Of a stretch of 64,000 bases of DNA, positions 11,920-22,349 are shown piece by piece; position 1 is the stretch's first letter; each line of letters starts with the position of its first letter. The notes beneath the pieces were generated by a model. It saw nothing but the letters and a program-made list of their open reading frames with translations, ran no database searches and had not been told where the DNA came from. This DNA is from Orychophragmus violaceus (taxonomy: Eukaryota > Streptophyta > Magnoliopsida > Brassicales > Brassicaceae): assembly GCA_030180135.1 (NCBI GenBank), contig CM058229.1:43241522-43305521 (forward strand), written 5' to 3'. A program made the translations under genes and the position numbers.

Positions 11920-12235
11920 TTAAAGGAAAAACACTTTATGGGTTAAGGATTGTGTCGATCTCGTGGACAACGTGTAAGTGGACATCAAACGATGAATAAA
12001 GGAAAAACCGTTGATGGGTTAGGGATTATTGACAACGTGTATGTAGACATCAAAAGTGAATAAAGGAAAAACACTTTATGGGTTATGGATCTTGTGGACA
12101 ACATGAACGTAGACATCAAAGGGTAAATAAAGAAAAAAAATACTTTTTGAGTTAGGGATTGTGTGGACATCAAACAGTGAATAAAAGAAAAACATTTTAT
12201 TGGTTAAGAATTTTGTGGACAACATAAATATATGC
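11920..12235 (+). repeat. Tandem repeat of about 56-77 bp, five diverged copies
   Basis: Units begin at about 11920, 11997, 12061, 12128 and 12184 with variants of AAAGGAAAAACACTTTATGG. Each continues with GGTTA, GGAT and a GTGGACA/GTAGACATCAAA block ending GTGAATA. Unit lengths vary and identity is moderate, so the array is old. It lies inside the presumed MULE. Confidence 0.65.
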
Positions 12236-12675
12236 TATGTGAAAAAATATAAGTGGACATCATATCGTGAATAGTAATTTATAGAAGAAAATGTGAAGTC
12301 ATTGCTCTGGATGTACGATTTTATAGAAGTATCAAATGTAGACAAGGTAACGTAGACAAGTGAACGTAGTTATTAAATATGTTTTCCTTGTCAAGAGATT
12401 CTTTTTTGTTTTTGTGTGATCTGTTTCACATCACAATGGCATTTATATGCTATATCGATCAACATGTAGTTATATTATTGTCTTTGTAAACTAATTATAC
12501 TTCTTCATATTCATTTTAGTATGTCCATAATACTACATTTGTTTAGTAAGAATCAACATAGCCATTAAAATCATAAATTTTGACATGCTCTTTGTAGATG
12601 CATCAGAAATTGTATTCAAAAGCATGTGCATAACAAGTTTATATGTAATGAACTATTAAAACTAAATTAGAATTA

Positions 12676-13200
12676 CCTCTGTACAAGTTTTGAATGTATG
12701 TGTGGTTACTCTAGAATGCTAAGTTTTAATTAGCAATTCATATTTGATTACATTCATCGAGAGATCTGTGAAATATGTGAGAAAGACCAAGATCATGAAA
12801 AGAGCTGAAAATGCATATATTATCTTTGTCAATGTCTTTATGTCCAAATTCTTGTGTCTACGCTTTCATGTCCAAGCTTTTGTGTATACGATTATGTATC
12901 CATACCCACAAGCTATTATAAGTGTCCATCTAACAGGTGTCCACCATTCAGTGTCCATGTAGTTGATGTCTATCATTCAATGTCCACAATGTACAGTCAT
13001 AATTACCCATGGACAAGTTTTGAATGTATGTGTGATCATTAAAAGATCTGAAAATGCATATGTTATCTTTGTCAACAGACTTATGTCCAAGTTCTTGTGT
13101 CCAAGTTTTCATGTCCAAGCTTTTGGGTCCACTATTATGTATCCATACTCGTAAATTCTTATAAGTTTCCATCTAAGAGGTGTCCACCATTTGGTGTCCA
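12676..13200 (+). repeat. Two diverged copies of a roughly 200-bp segment
   Basis: Shared landmarks occur in the same order at 12676-12960 and 13005-13200: ACAAGTTTTGAATGTATGTG, a GCTGAAAATGCATAT-like block, TATCTTTGTCAA, then ATGTCCAA-rich sequence and GGTGTCCACCATT. GTCCA/GTCCAC repeats dominate. Several short open frames here are by-products of the repeat and are not supported as genes. Confidence 0.55.
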
Positions 13201-13261
13201 TCTTGTTGGTTTTCATTTAATGAAAGAAGTGAGGATTTCAATCTAGCTGGTGTCCATCATG

Positions 13262-13528
13262 ACTGGGTTGACAATGCTCTATCCCTTTCATTTTGTCGAA
13301 GTATCCATGGACTTTCTCCAAAGATTTTGCCTTGTCCCGTATATGAATATGAACCGTTATGAAAGCATTGTAAACGGAAGCATCATGACGACAACCACTT
13401 TTTTTCATCTCGGAAAACAGCCACATTTCCATCCGGGTTTGGCTCTTTTTCCTCATTACGGATATTAGTGTCAAGTACACTCCATTATCTGCGATATACC
13501 ACCGTTGTTTCTGCATCCACCTGAACAC
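13262..13528 (-). pseudogene. PPR protein gene fragment, resembling PPR5/EMB2453
   Basis: From 13528 leftward the frame is open and reads VFRWMQKQRWYIADNGVY, then MWLFSEMKKSGCRHDASVYN and ending near KMKGIEHCQP. This is about two pentatricopeptide repeats, and the wording is close to the chloroplast RNA-binding PPR5-like protein (EMB2453 in Arabidopsis) as I know it. It ends abruptly: after CQP the translation becomes the surrounding GTCCATCATG repeat, so a clean junction lies near 13262. A TGTAG directly before the first codon at the other end could be a retained intron acceptor, which would mean capture from genomic DNA. The piece is far too short to function. Identification as PPR is strong; assignment to PPR5 is moderate. 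Confidence 0.65.
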
Positions 13529-13568
13529 CTACATCACATAACCGTCTTGTCATTGGACACAAAAACAG

Positions 13569-13900
13569 CCAATGAATCTACCATTGAGCTAAAAAAGGGT
13601 TAAAAGTCTAAATGTTTTTACAGGACAGAAGCTTAAAACTAAAAAATTACGCAAACCCAGAATCTATAACACTCAATTTCGTGAGAAGAAGAGGTAAAAC
13701 CTCAAGGCGTGGTTTCAATATACAGGCTTGTCATTAATAACCATAAACAAAATCTATGAATCTACTATTGAGAAGGTAATAAAAAGTCCAAATTTTTTAA
13801 GAACACGGAAACTGAAACTCCATTTTATGGATACCCAGAATCTAAAATCCACAAAATTGAAGCTGAGAGGAAGCAAAAACCTCAAGGATTACAGCCACTT
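13569..13900 (+). repeat. Tandem duplication of about 170 bp
   Basis: Two copies (about 13569-13720 and 13745-13900) share, in order, ATGAATCTAC(C/T)ATTGAG, AAAAGTC(T/C)AAAT, ACCCAGAATCTA and AAACCTCAAGG. They are diverged by substitutions and small indels and lie at the right side of the presumed MULE, next to the PPR fragment. Confidence 0.55.
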
Positions 13901-14278
13901 GACGCTCTTCCAAAGCTCTTCAAAGAGCAAGAAACAATGCTCACATCTTACGACCTTCACATACTTTTGGATGGGTGGCAAGTGAAAGTGAAAGAAAGAG
14001 AAATAGGGAAGAGTGGCAGGTGAAAGTGAAAGAAAAAATAGCACACTAAGAATGAAAAAGAAGTCTAAGAAGATGAAGAAGATATATATAGTAGAAGATA
14101 AAGAATAGAGATGTCGAAGGAGATGGGAAAAAGAAAAAGAGATTAGATTTTTGGAAAAAGAAAGGTAAGGGGAATTAATGGAATTACATATGGCCAAAGT
14201 ACTCTTGAACAAGTGCCTTATTTTGTTAATAAACAGTGTAGAAGTGCCTTCTACCGTAATAAACTCAGATATTTTCTC

Positions 14279-15051
14279 CAAACCGACAAGATGCTATTAG
14301 AAAAAGAGGACCTACTCATTCTAGAAGGGACAACTTTGACCTAACAAAACGACTTAGACACTTTTGCTATCTTTTTGTACTTTTAAACGCTTTTATAAAC
14401 AACGATCAATAAAAACACCATCTTAGTGGTTTCATACGTCTACTTATAAATCTTGAAACCCTAAAAGGAAACCAAACAAATTTTGATTGTGTGAGTTTCG
14501 GCTCGCACATACGGCAGTCAGATGTGGTTTTCAGGTCTTCATGTTTAGCCTCCTGAATGTCCTTCAACTTCTAGGGTTTCTGCTTGATTGGACTATAATC
14601 TCTTATTATAACTTATTATCAATATAATGATCAAATACTGATAAGCTTCTAATTTTTTATGTTTTTCCTCTGGTTGTGTTTATTCATTGGATTTTTTTTG
14701 TTGTTGTTGTGAAGGGTGATGAGTGTTGGTTACTAATTTCTTTGGATATGATTCATAAGAACAATTGTGACTATGTAGATTTTGTCCTTTATGCATCATG
14801 TTGTCCATTCTCAAGGTTGTTTAGACCAAGATTCAATGTCATCTCTTGTGAGAGTCGAATATTGCACAATCACCCTTGTAAAGTTTCTTATAAGCTCATA
14901 GCTGAGCTTATCTAGATTGTGACAGAAATGGGGGAAGAACAGAGGAAGAGCAGAGGTAGAAGAGAAAGGGAGAGGAATAAAGTTTGGTTGAATACATATA
15001 TCAATACTAATGGGCTAAGTACTGAGTGAAAAATATAACGTGAAGCCCACG
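14279..15051. other. Spacer, no supported gene; possible LTR remnant at its right edge
   Basis: The open frame 14676-14915 has no recognisable domain. The sequence 14925-15051, read on the minus strand, runs from TGGGCTTCACG to TTTCTGTCACA. It follows a polypurine CGGGGGAGT, so it could be a short LTR belonging to the gypsy remnant at 15052-15285. Confidence 0.3.
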
Positions 15052-15285
15052 TTAAATACTCCCCCGATAAATAACAATATTGTCCTCAAGGTTGAAGAAT
15101 TCGAAAACTAAAACTGTGAACTTCAAACTAATTTTCAACTTTGGAAAAATAACTTGAAATGGTCTCGTGAGCTCACTAGTATTCCCGTAGCTGAGAGACA
15201 CAAACCTGCACTGCATAGTAATGTGACCTCTCTCTGTGTAAAGATTATTTCTTCTTCTTTCTACTCTCTTTACTACATTCACCAA
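15052..15285 (-). pseudogene. Possible Ty3/gypsy polyprotein C-terminus remnant
   Basis: The minus-strand frame ends VFEFFNLEDNIVIYRGSI. It is followed by GGGGGAG, which resembles the NLEDKV...GG ending of plant chromovirus polyproteins and the polypurine tract before the 3' LTR. Nothing upstream is recognisable as integrase, so this is a small decayed piece and the call is tentative. Confidence 0.3.
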
Positions 15286-15945
15286 GAAACCCCAAACTAG
15301 TTGAAGTTGAAAACTTGAGAATTAAAATCCTGAATAATGGTTTGGATTGTCTTCGAGAGTGAAGTCTTTCATAGGTGAGGAATGGAGCCAAAAGGTATGA
15401 AATGCACTCCAAGTATTGGACGAGGAACTTACAAACCTCGAGTCCTTTGACAACACCTCCAGCTCTATGGATGTTAAAGCTTTGCCTATTCCAAATATCA
15501 AAACCATGAAACTTGAGAAAACTCTTGAAGTTTCGTTGTTCGTTTTTATTTTATCTTCATAATTGACCGCACAATGATTTGTGCTACAGAGGAAAATAAG
15601 GTAGTTCACATACCACCCCTTATGATAAATCCAAATTCCATGGTCTATAACCTCTCTATCAGCTTTCTTCACCCTTATATCCTCTACTTTGATCCCCAAC
15701 ACACCACGAAAGCTTTGAATTCCCGCCTTCCTTGTCGACTCCATAGGTAAAGGCGTCGCTTTTTCGACATGCCATGTACCACCGTGCCTTGAATTCTAGT
15801 TTATCTCAATTTCAACATTGAGCCTTTCAACTATGCTTGGTTTAGTTTCTTTCCCCACCAGGTGTGAAGAAGATAAAGGAACAGTTAGAATCTTCTTCTT
15901 GTCTGCATCTTGTGCCACCCATGGTTCATGATACATCATTTTCAA
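15286..15945. other. Region without recognised gene
   Basis: A 140-codon minus-strand open frame (15322-15744) is present. Its translation has no family motif I know, and it may simply be decayed transposon sequence. Confidence 0.3.
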
Positions 15946-16377
15946 TACAAGAAACCTGCCGCGTAGTTACGACCGAGCTACGGATTGTCCATAGCTATGT
16001 TTTTCTTGCCACGAATAGCTACGAATTAGATGCGGCTGAAAAAAATTCAAAACCGCAGCTTTCTCGTAGCTATCCATAGCTACAGATGAAGGTAATCGCT
16101 TTCCGTAGCTATATAGCTATGAAGTTCTTCGACCCTGTCGTGGATAGTGTCAGTTGTGAGTCACTACGAAACAACCTTATAACTATATTGCTACGAACCA
16201 GTTTTGCAACTATTCGTGGCAAGTTTTCTACGAATAGCTACGGATGGTTCGTAGAGAATCCTATCTTCGAAGAGCTGCGACCAAAGCTGCGGATATCTGA
16301 CCATAACTGTATTTGTAGAGAGTCGTACCTATAGCCATATGTATAGTTGCAGCTATCCATAGCTATATGCTTAAATT
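15946..16377 (+). repeat. Decayed CACTA terminus with TAGCTACGA-type subterminal repeats
   Basis: CAATACAAGAAACC at 15946 resembles the CACTACAAGAAA terminus with one change. It is followed by many direct and inverted units of TAGCTACGA and TAGCTATGG, similar in style to the array at 10120-10869. The array stops where a second CACTA terminus starts at 16378, so it appears to be truncated by that insertion. Confidence 0.5.
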
Positions 16378-16850
16378 CACTGCAAGAAATATGGGCATTG
16401 GTAGCACACTGAAAACACTACCATAGGGTTTTGGTAGCGTTTTCATGAACGCTATGTCAGCCGCAGCTAAAATAGACCCCCTACCGTATTGTTTTTTTTA
16501 ATGCTATAATAAATGGACATATTGTAGCATTAACTAATCGTTATTGTTAACTTTATGGTGACACATCTCTAGTGCCATCATGCAGTTTTCCATGGCGCTA
16601 TTTCCGTGTTGTAGTATAAATTATAATAACACATTTTCAGTGCTAATGAATTTGTTTTTTTGACGTTTTTGTTCGTCGAATTTAGCACCTATAATAGAAT
16701 CTATCACATGCAATATGAAAGTATTACCTAGCACATTTTTCGTGCTAGGAAGTTAGTTTTCATGAATTTTTTTGAGCTATAGTACATTATAAAATGACAC
16801 ATTTCTGGGTCATTTTGTGCTATAATTTTCTTAATTGGATGATTGAATTG
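16378..16850 (+). mobile_element. CACTA terminus and subterminal repeats
   Basis: CACTGCAAGAAATATGGGCA begins at 16378 and is followed by repeats containing GGTAGC, GCTATAAT and GCACATTT-like units in both orientations. This is probably the 3' end of the minus-strand CACTA transposase locus at 17-24 kb. The opposite terminus was not found, perhaps because the far side of the locus is fused to MULE sequence. Confidence 0.55.
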
Positions 16851-17056
16851 CAATAATTAAACACTTTGATAGTATTATTACTAAATCACTGGCACTCTAA
16901 TTAAACAGACTTAGAGAAACAAAGTTGAACAAAATCAAAAGCCATAGAATGGTAATTACAATGGATCCAAAAGCAAAGAAGTCTTTACAAAGAAAATATC
17001 ATAACAAACGTCTGGAGCTTCAAATGTTTTACAATGGAGTGGTTCGTACCAAGCAG

Positions 17057-17380
17057 TTAGTCTACATGAGCATCCTTTCCTCGTGAGGATTGTCCATGTT
17101 CCTGTTTTGGGTGGTTTGCTGACTTGCGTGCATCCTCCATCATGTTTCTTATACATATACGGAACATTGGCTCGATGTCCTCTTCAGGTACCTCAACGCG
17201 AAACAAGTAGCCTTGAGAGCGTCTAAATTCGGTTCTGCTGATCTCTACCACATCATCTTCTGCTCCTTGTGCTTGTTGTTGTGGGTGTTGTTGGAGTTGC
17301 GGCTGTCGTGGCTGTTGGTGGAATGGTGGTTTCTGTCCGAGTGCTGGGAGTCCGCAGATGATGACCTTCCTTGGTTCCAT
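17057..17380 (-). CDS. Hypothetical Gln-rich protein within the CACTA element
   Basis: An open frame of 107 codons with an N-terminal Gln/Pro-rich stretch (residues about 18-38) is followed by a more ordered segment (VVEISRTEFRRSQGYLFRVE). No family is recognised. Upstream on the minus strand (17381-17830), pyrimidine-rich leader-like sequence with possible splice sites suggests a 5' exon. It sits between the CACTA terminus and the DUF8039-like coding region, so it may be part of an element-encoded protein. Confidence 0.3.
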   Translation of the reverse strand: MEPRKVIICGLPALGQKPPFHQQPRQPQLQQHPQQQAQGAEDDVVEISRTEFRRSQGYLFRVEVPEEDIEPMFRICIRNMMEDARKSANHPKQEHGQSSRGKDAHVD

Positions 17381-17829
17381 TTGTGTTTCTACATGTCAAA
17401 AAAGAACAAAAATTAGTTTTAATGAAATCCAATGCTTGTTATAATGTAACATAACACATATTGAAGCGTTTGAGAAAAAGAAATATATAACCATAACCTG
17501 AATCTCTTGTTTATCTCTGTATTAGGCCCACTCCGAGATCCTTAGGGCTTCGAATCCTCCTACATAGAAAATCTAGCAATTAGGGAAATCTAAGACTTTT
17601 AGATTGAGGAATAAAATCTAGGGTTTAGGTATCGATTACCTGTCCTCGTTTTCTTCGTCTGATTTGTAGGTGGACGAATTCGACGTAGACGCAGAGGTAA
17701 ATCGACTGGAAGGAGTGAAGATAGGAAATCGATGCGACGGAGACAGAGGGGAATCTACGGAGAGACTAGACCGGAGGTTGATTTTCGATGGCGACGGAGA
17801 TTGAGGGTTTGAGAGAACAAGAGACCTTT

Positions 17830-19159
17830 GTATATAAAATATAAAGATTAGCTAAAATGTTTGGCTCCAGACCTGGAAATTTTTGGCTCCAAACATTAAA
17901 ATTTTGGCTCCAAAAATTGGCAAAACATTTTTCACCGAATGTTAAGCGTTATATATACAAATTATTTGATGGTATGTTTCATATATAATCAATTTAATTT
18001 GAAAATAATTCTTTTTTGATTATGTATTATGTTTAACTATAAGAGTTTAGGATTTTAAAAATTTTATATTTGAAATTTGTTATAAGTGTTAATTTTTGGT
18101 AGGGTATAGAGTTAAGGGTTAGTAAATTATTGTTTAGGGTTTGTGTTTAGGGTATAGAGACTATGGTATAGAGTTTGTGATTAAGGGTTAAGAATTTATT
18201 TGTTTAGGGTTTGTGTTAAGGGTATATAGATAGATGTTTGTTAGACATTAGTTTAGTTTTTAATAATTAATATTAAATACAGAGAATATAATAGTATTTC
18301 AAACATTAAACCCTATTTATACCCTAAAACATAACTAAAGACTCATATGTTTATATAACTTTTAATATTATGAAAAAACTTTGTTTTTTTTAAAACAATT
18401 GGTATTCAACAATTAATACCATAAACCATTTTTCCAATACATTAAACCCTTCAATACCCTAAAATATAACTAAAGACTCATAAGTGTATATAACTTTTAA
18501 TTTTATGAAAAAATTTGTTTTTTTAAAAAAATGGGTATTCAATACTCACTTATAAAAACCTTGTTTCCAATACATTAGACCCTTCAATACAATAAACCCT
18601 CCATACCCTAAACCCTAAACCCTAATAATACCCTAAAATCAAAATCAAAATAAAAATCTACAATTTTACAATCACAAACAAAACAAATATACCATAACCC
18701 CAAATTATACGAACAAACAAATAATATATTTTCAATTTCAACCCTAACCCCTAAATATACCCTAAAATCAAAATCAAGATTGTCTCTAACATCTATTTAT
18801 TTTAAAATTTGGTATGTTTGGTTAAAGTTTTATTTTATATTTTCTTTGTTAGTATATATTATTTTCTCTAACTTGCTATAACAATCTTGATACAAAAAAA
18901 AAATATTCAACTAGCAAATTAGTTTGGTCTAATGTAATATAACACTCCACAAACCAATGGTCTAACGTAAAGGTTGCACAAACAAGATCCAAACCAAACA
19001 AAGTTTGCAAAAAAAAAAAAAAACAAGTCAACAAACCACAAAGACATGTTCTGAAACACAAAGCTCAGTCTTCTAAGAAATAAAATGCAAGGTTCTTTGT
19101 GGTATGACTTCAATCCTGAAAACAAAGATATCCTAGTTTATTTTCACAAATTTTCACAC
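17830..19159. other. AT-rich segment with telomere-like CCCTAAA traces
   Basis: No gene is supported. GTTTAGGGTT and CCCTAAACCC variants recur from about 18100 to 18770, the longest being CCCTAAACCCTAAACCCTAA near 18606. These are degenerate and interspersed rather than a true telomere tract. The small open frames at 18876-19125 contain long runs of A/T and are not supported. Confidence 0.5.
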
Positions 19160-20374
19160 TTATATAAGACCAAATAATAACCAAATGACTGAACATCTCA
19201 CCATAATCACTTTATCCTCTGGCCAAGCAATACAGCTTCCAAGCGCATCTTCCATATATTCTATCTCAGCAGTTGTCCTCCACACTGCAACTTCTTTAAC
19301 TTTCACCACATCCACGAACTCTACATGCACCAGGGCCCAAAGGTACAAAGTGGACACGTTGGTCAGGATCATTCGATGACCAACGTCCCTCAGCAACGAT
19401 GACCTTCTTTCCTGACAGATCTAGGAGCTTGCATTTTTGATTTTCCTTGAATTTGGTACGCTACAAGAACATAAAGCCAACAAATCCACAGAACCAACAA
19501 TCAACTTCAAGCAGCATACCATAAAAAATCAACTATATCATTAACAGAAATTACCCCTGATCTGCGAAGAGGAGATGCTGGAGTTACTGGTAACTTTTCA
19601 TGAAAAGACTTCTCTTTCAAACCCGAAGCAGGTTTCTTTGTAGGAGCGGATGGAGTTATAGGAGACTTTTGGCACTGATTAGTAGGTCTAACTGCTTTAC
19701 ACTTGGATGGCTCTACATCAGGAGAATTTGGAGTTCTTCCATCAACTACAACTCTATTTGCAGGCCATGCTACAAAACAGTTCAGATAATCCTCCACAAT
19801 TCTCTTCTCAACCGTAGGCCTCCATATAAATTCCTTTGGGTTTACTACCTCATCCACATACACTTTAATTGCGTTTGGACCAAGAGGAAGACCATTAACC
19901 AACGCCTTAGGTTCTCGAGTCTGCCATCGGCCTACAGCAACCACTTCCTCATTTGTAATATAGTCCATGAGTTTGCATTTGTTATTTGCAAGTGTAGATG
20001 GACTCTGCAGAACAAAGGTGAAAAAACACCATTAAATAAGCAAAGCTAAGAAACTTAACCTTAGGATTAGTGTCTTCTGGAATGAAACCTCCATTAGGAA
20101 CATTACAATAATTGGCTGGCCATGCAATCATTTCTCCAACTGCATCTTCAATAGTAAACATCTGATGTGCAGGCCTCCATAAAAATGTATCTGATTTGAT
20201 TGCAGTTTCTACTAAAACTTTCACTGCGTTAGGCCCTAGAGGAATCCCATCAACTAACTCATCAACATCATATGAAACAACCCGTCCCTCAGCAACATTC
20301 TCATCAGAAGAAGACCAGTCAACCAGATAACACTTGGGAAGTGACCTGGTATTGACACTCTGCATAGAGAACAA
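19160..20374 (-). pseudogene. Three tandem DUF8039-like domains of a CACTA-associated protein
   Basis: Three copies of one domain lie head to tail on the minus strand: about 20374-20060, 19968-19730 and 19440-19160. The first two read nearly the same core: VDGIPLGPNAVKV, then FLWRP, then GEMIAWPAN in the first, and VNGLPLGPNAIKV, FIWRP, FVAWPAN in the second. The third keeps GSCIAWPEDKV but is shifted in frame. This PLGPNA...WRP...IAWP pattern is that of the domain I know as DUF8039 in plant PTTA/En-Spm proteins. Introns or stops separate the copies. It is probably the C-terminal part of the transposase-associated gene whose N-terminal half is at 21045-22157. Confidence 0.6.
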
Positions 20375-20871
20375 GCAATTAGAAATCAGCTCATAGTGAG
20401 AAATCTAGAGTTAGATGAAGCATGAGGAACTCAATTCTTACTTTGTAAATCGAGTTTTCACCCACATCAGTCTCTTGTCTATGTCATAGGAGGAACAATG
20501 CCAATTAGTAACGTGATACTGCGAACCTGGTTATCCTTCTGGCAATGACCTGTTGTAAATCTTGAACCTCCCTCTGCAATGTCATATGTTTTTCTTCCAA
20601 AGCAGCCATGCAGTTGCTCTAGACTTGGAGACAAGCCAATTTGGTCATGCTAATGCCTCTACCCATTGCTCTCAACCGGCCAGGATTATCAGGTCCCAAG
20701 ATCTGTGTTAGCATGTCTTCCTTTGGATTCGTTGTCCTTGAATCTGATGGACCTTGAAGTTCTATCTTTGATGCCTTCCTCTGGAATCACAACCCATATT
20801 ACTTAAGCAACTTACAGCAATAAATCCAATTCGTAGATTCAGTGATAACAACAAATAGAACTTACTATCTT

Positions 20872-20978
20872 TTCTGCCGCATTCACATTAATAGGCGTAC
20901 CATCCTTCTTAGTACGCGATTTGGGTTCTGCCGCATTCACATTAATAGGCGTACCATCCTTCTTAGTACGCGATTTGA
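20872..20978 (-). repeat. 54-bp in-frame tandem duplication
   Basis: Two adjacent copies (20872-20925 and 20926 to about 20978) are practically identical and encode SRTKKDGTPINVNAAE twice on the minus strand. The RTKKDGT block is a conserved linker of plant PTTA/En-Spm proteins. 54 bp is 18 codons, so the frame is kept. The high identity means it arose recently. Confidence 0.8.
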
Positions 20979-21044
20979 CCCAAACTCTTAGCCTCGATAC
21001 CTGAGATGGTTATGTGCTAGTATTTATCAAATCCTCTCTCAGTC

Positions 21045-22157
21045 TCACCATTCCTCTACCCCCGCAAGTGTGAGGGATCTGCTTCTGTCTTCTTTCTTTG
21101 TATGAATCACTGACAGCCTAAATTGGAAACCAAAGAAACTAATGTTGATAGTCTCAAGGACAACATATAACAAGTGACAGATGAGTGAAAACCTTGAAGG
21201 CGTTACTAGTCTTCTCTCTGACAAATTTCCGCCATTCCGTTGTATTAACATTCTTTGGACGCAGATTCATCCTACCTTTAACGGTTCTAGCATTCCTGAC
21301 AGAGGAAACCAGTCGTGATTTGGATGCTCTCCAGAGACATCCCATTTGCTTAAACACAGCAGCCTTTTTGAACTCTTCATCCATGTCAAATCTCGTCTGT
21401 ATTCAGTTAAAGGAATATGGGACAGTAAATTCCAATTTAAAAATTCATATTAGTAAAAGTGTAGTCAGATTACCTCAATAGACTTCCAGAGCACTGTTTT
21501 GATATCTTCACTAACTTTTTTCCAATTCTCCACAGTGACAGGAACATGCTCATGTACCAAGGGACCTAAGTAAGACGATAACAAAACAAACCCTGGACCA
21601 CAAGGTTCTCCCAAGTCAGTGAAATCCACATGTTGTCTTTCATTCGGATCTTTGGCAATATGTTTCATCCTAGTTGGTCCTCTGCGTCTTTTACGTTGTG
21701 GTTCATTGCCTCTATCATTCTGAGGTTCATGTTCTTCTTCTCTGGTTTCCTTCATTTGGTCCATCTCAGTATCAACATGCTCATCATCCTCTTCTTCTTC
21801 TTCTCTTGTTTCCTTCATTTGGTCCATCTCAGTATCAACATGCTCATCATCCTCTGCATCTTCTCCGGTTTCCTTGTTATGGTCCATCGTAGTTTCAACA
21901 TGCTCATCATCCTTTGCATCTTCTCTGGATTCCTTGTTATGTTCTTCTTCAATTTCTTCATTCAAATCACCTGTCACAATCTGCTTCTTCAAAGGTTCTC
22001 TAGAATGATTCACTGCAGGAGGGTTCTCTTCTTCCTCCATTGCTACCAATTCTTTCTCTTCCAGCTCTTTCTTTTCAGAATCCACATCAGGGACTTTGTG
22101 AGTGGATTTCGTGGCCACCTTTGTCTTTTTGGCACGTTTGTTCTTGCGATTACCCAT
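21045..22157 (-). pseudogene. CACTA-associated plant transposase (PF03004-like, TNPA type)
   Basis: The first exon (22157-21465) begins MGNRKNKRAKK, a basic nuclear-signal-like start. It then has a long acidic region with three or four repeats of DDEHVDTEMDQMKETREEE, then RRRGPTRMKHIAKDPNER and GPLVHEHVPVTVENWKK. The next piece (21384-21154) reads DEEFKKAAVFKQMGCLWR and SRLVSSVRNARTVKGR. This is the order seen in plant transposases of the Ptta/En/Spm family, DNA-binding proteins that recognise the element's subterminal repeats. An intron at about 21395-21470 separates the parts. The frames to the left carry stops, so I mark it as decayed, although the first exon is intact. It lies downstream of the TNP2 piece, as expected in a CACTA element. 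Confidence 0.7.
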
Positions 22158-22349
22158 CTTAGTTCACCTGAAACATGAAAACAAGTTGTCAAATTACATT
22201 ATAAAGATGAACTCGCACACAGACATAGAACACACAATCAAACCAAAGAAATCAACACTTAGCAAGAATTTCAAATCAATCCATTCTCATTAGCAAAATA
22301 ATTTATAGAACACATAATTTCCAACATCAATCCAAAAACAGAAAACATC

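Larger units (their letters stand above)
11481..14278. mobile_element. Degenerate Pack-MULE-like element with long inverted ends
   Basis: The left end (GAGATAATCGTCAGATATTT...) and the inverse of the right end (GAGAAAATATCTGAGTTT...) align imperfectly. Both continue into pyrimidine-rich tracts (11600-11770) whose inverse is the purine-rich tract at 13985-14170. Long diverged TIRs with GAGATAAT-like ends are typical of Mutator-like elements. The 9 bases outside (CAAATCTTC left, CAAACCGAC right) agree at six positions, consistent with a decayed 9-bp target duplication. No transposase is seen. The interior holds tandem repeats and a PPR gene fragment, so this looks like a gene-carrying non-autonomous MULE. 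Boundaries are by eye. Confidence 0.5.

Noticed and set aside
14676..14915. 79-codon plus-strand ORF
   Set aside because: Hydrophobic start followed by unremarkable sequence; no family motif, and no promoter or splice context.
15322..15744. 140-codon minus-strand ORF
   Set aside because: Long for chance but no recognisable domain; neighbours are transposon debris, so it is left as an unassigned region.
21630..22178. 182-codon plus-strand ORF rich in Phe, Leu and Ile, looking like a membrane protein
   Set aside because: It is antisense to the acidic Glu/Asp repeat exon of the PF03004-like transposase, whose complement gives hydrophobic codons.
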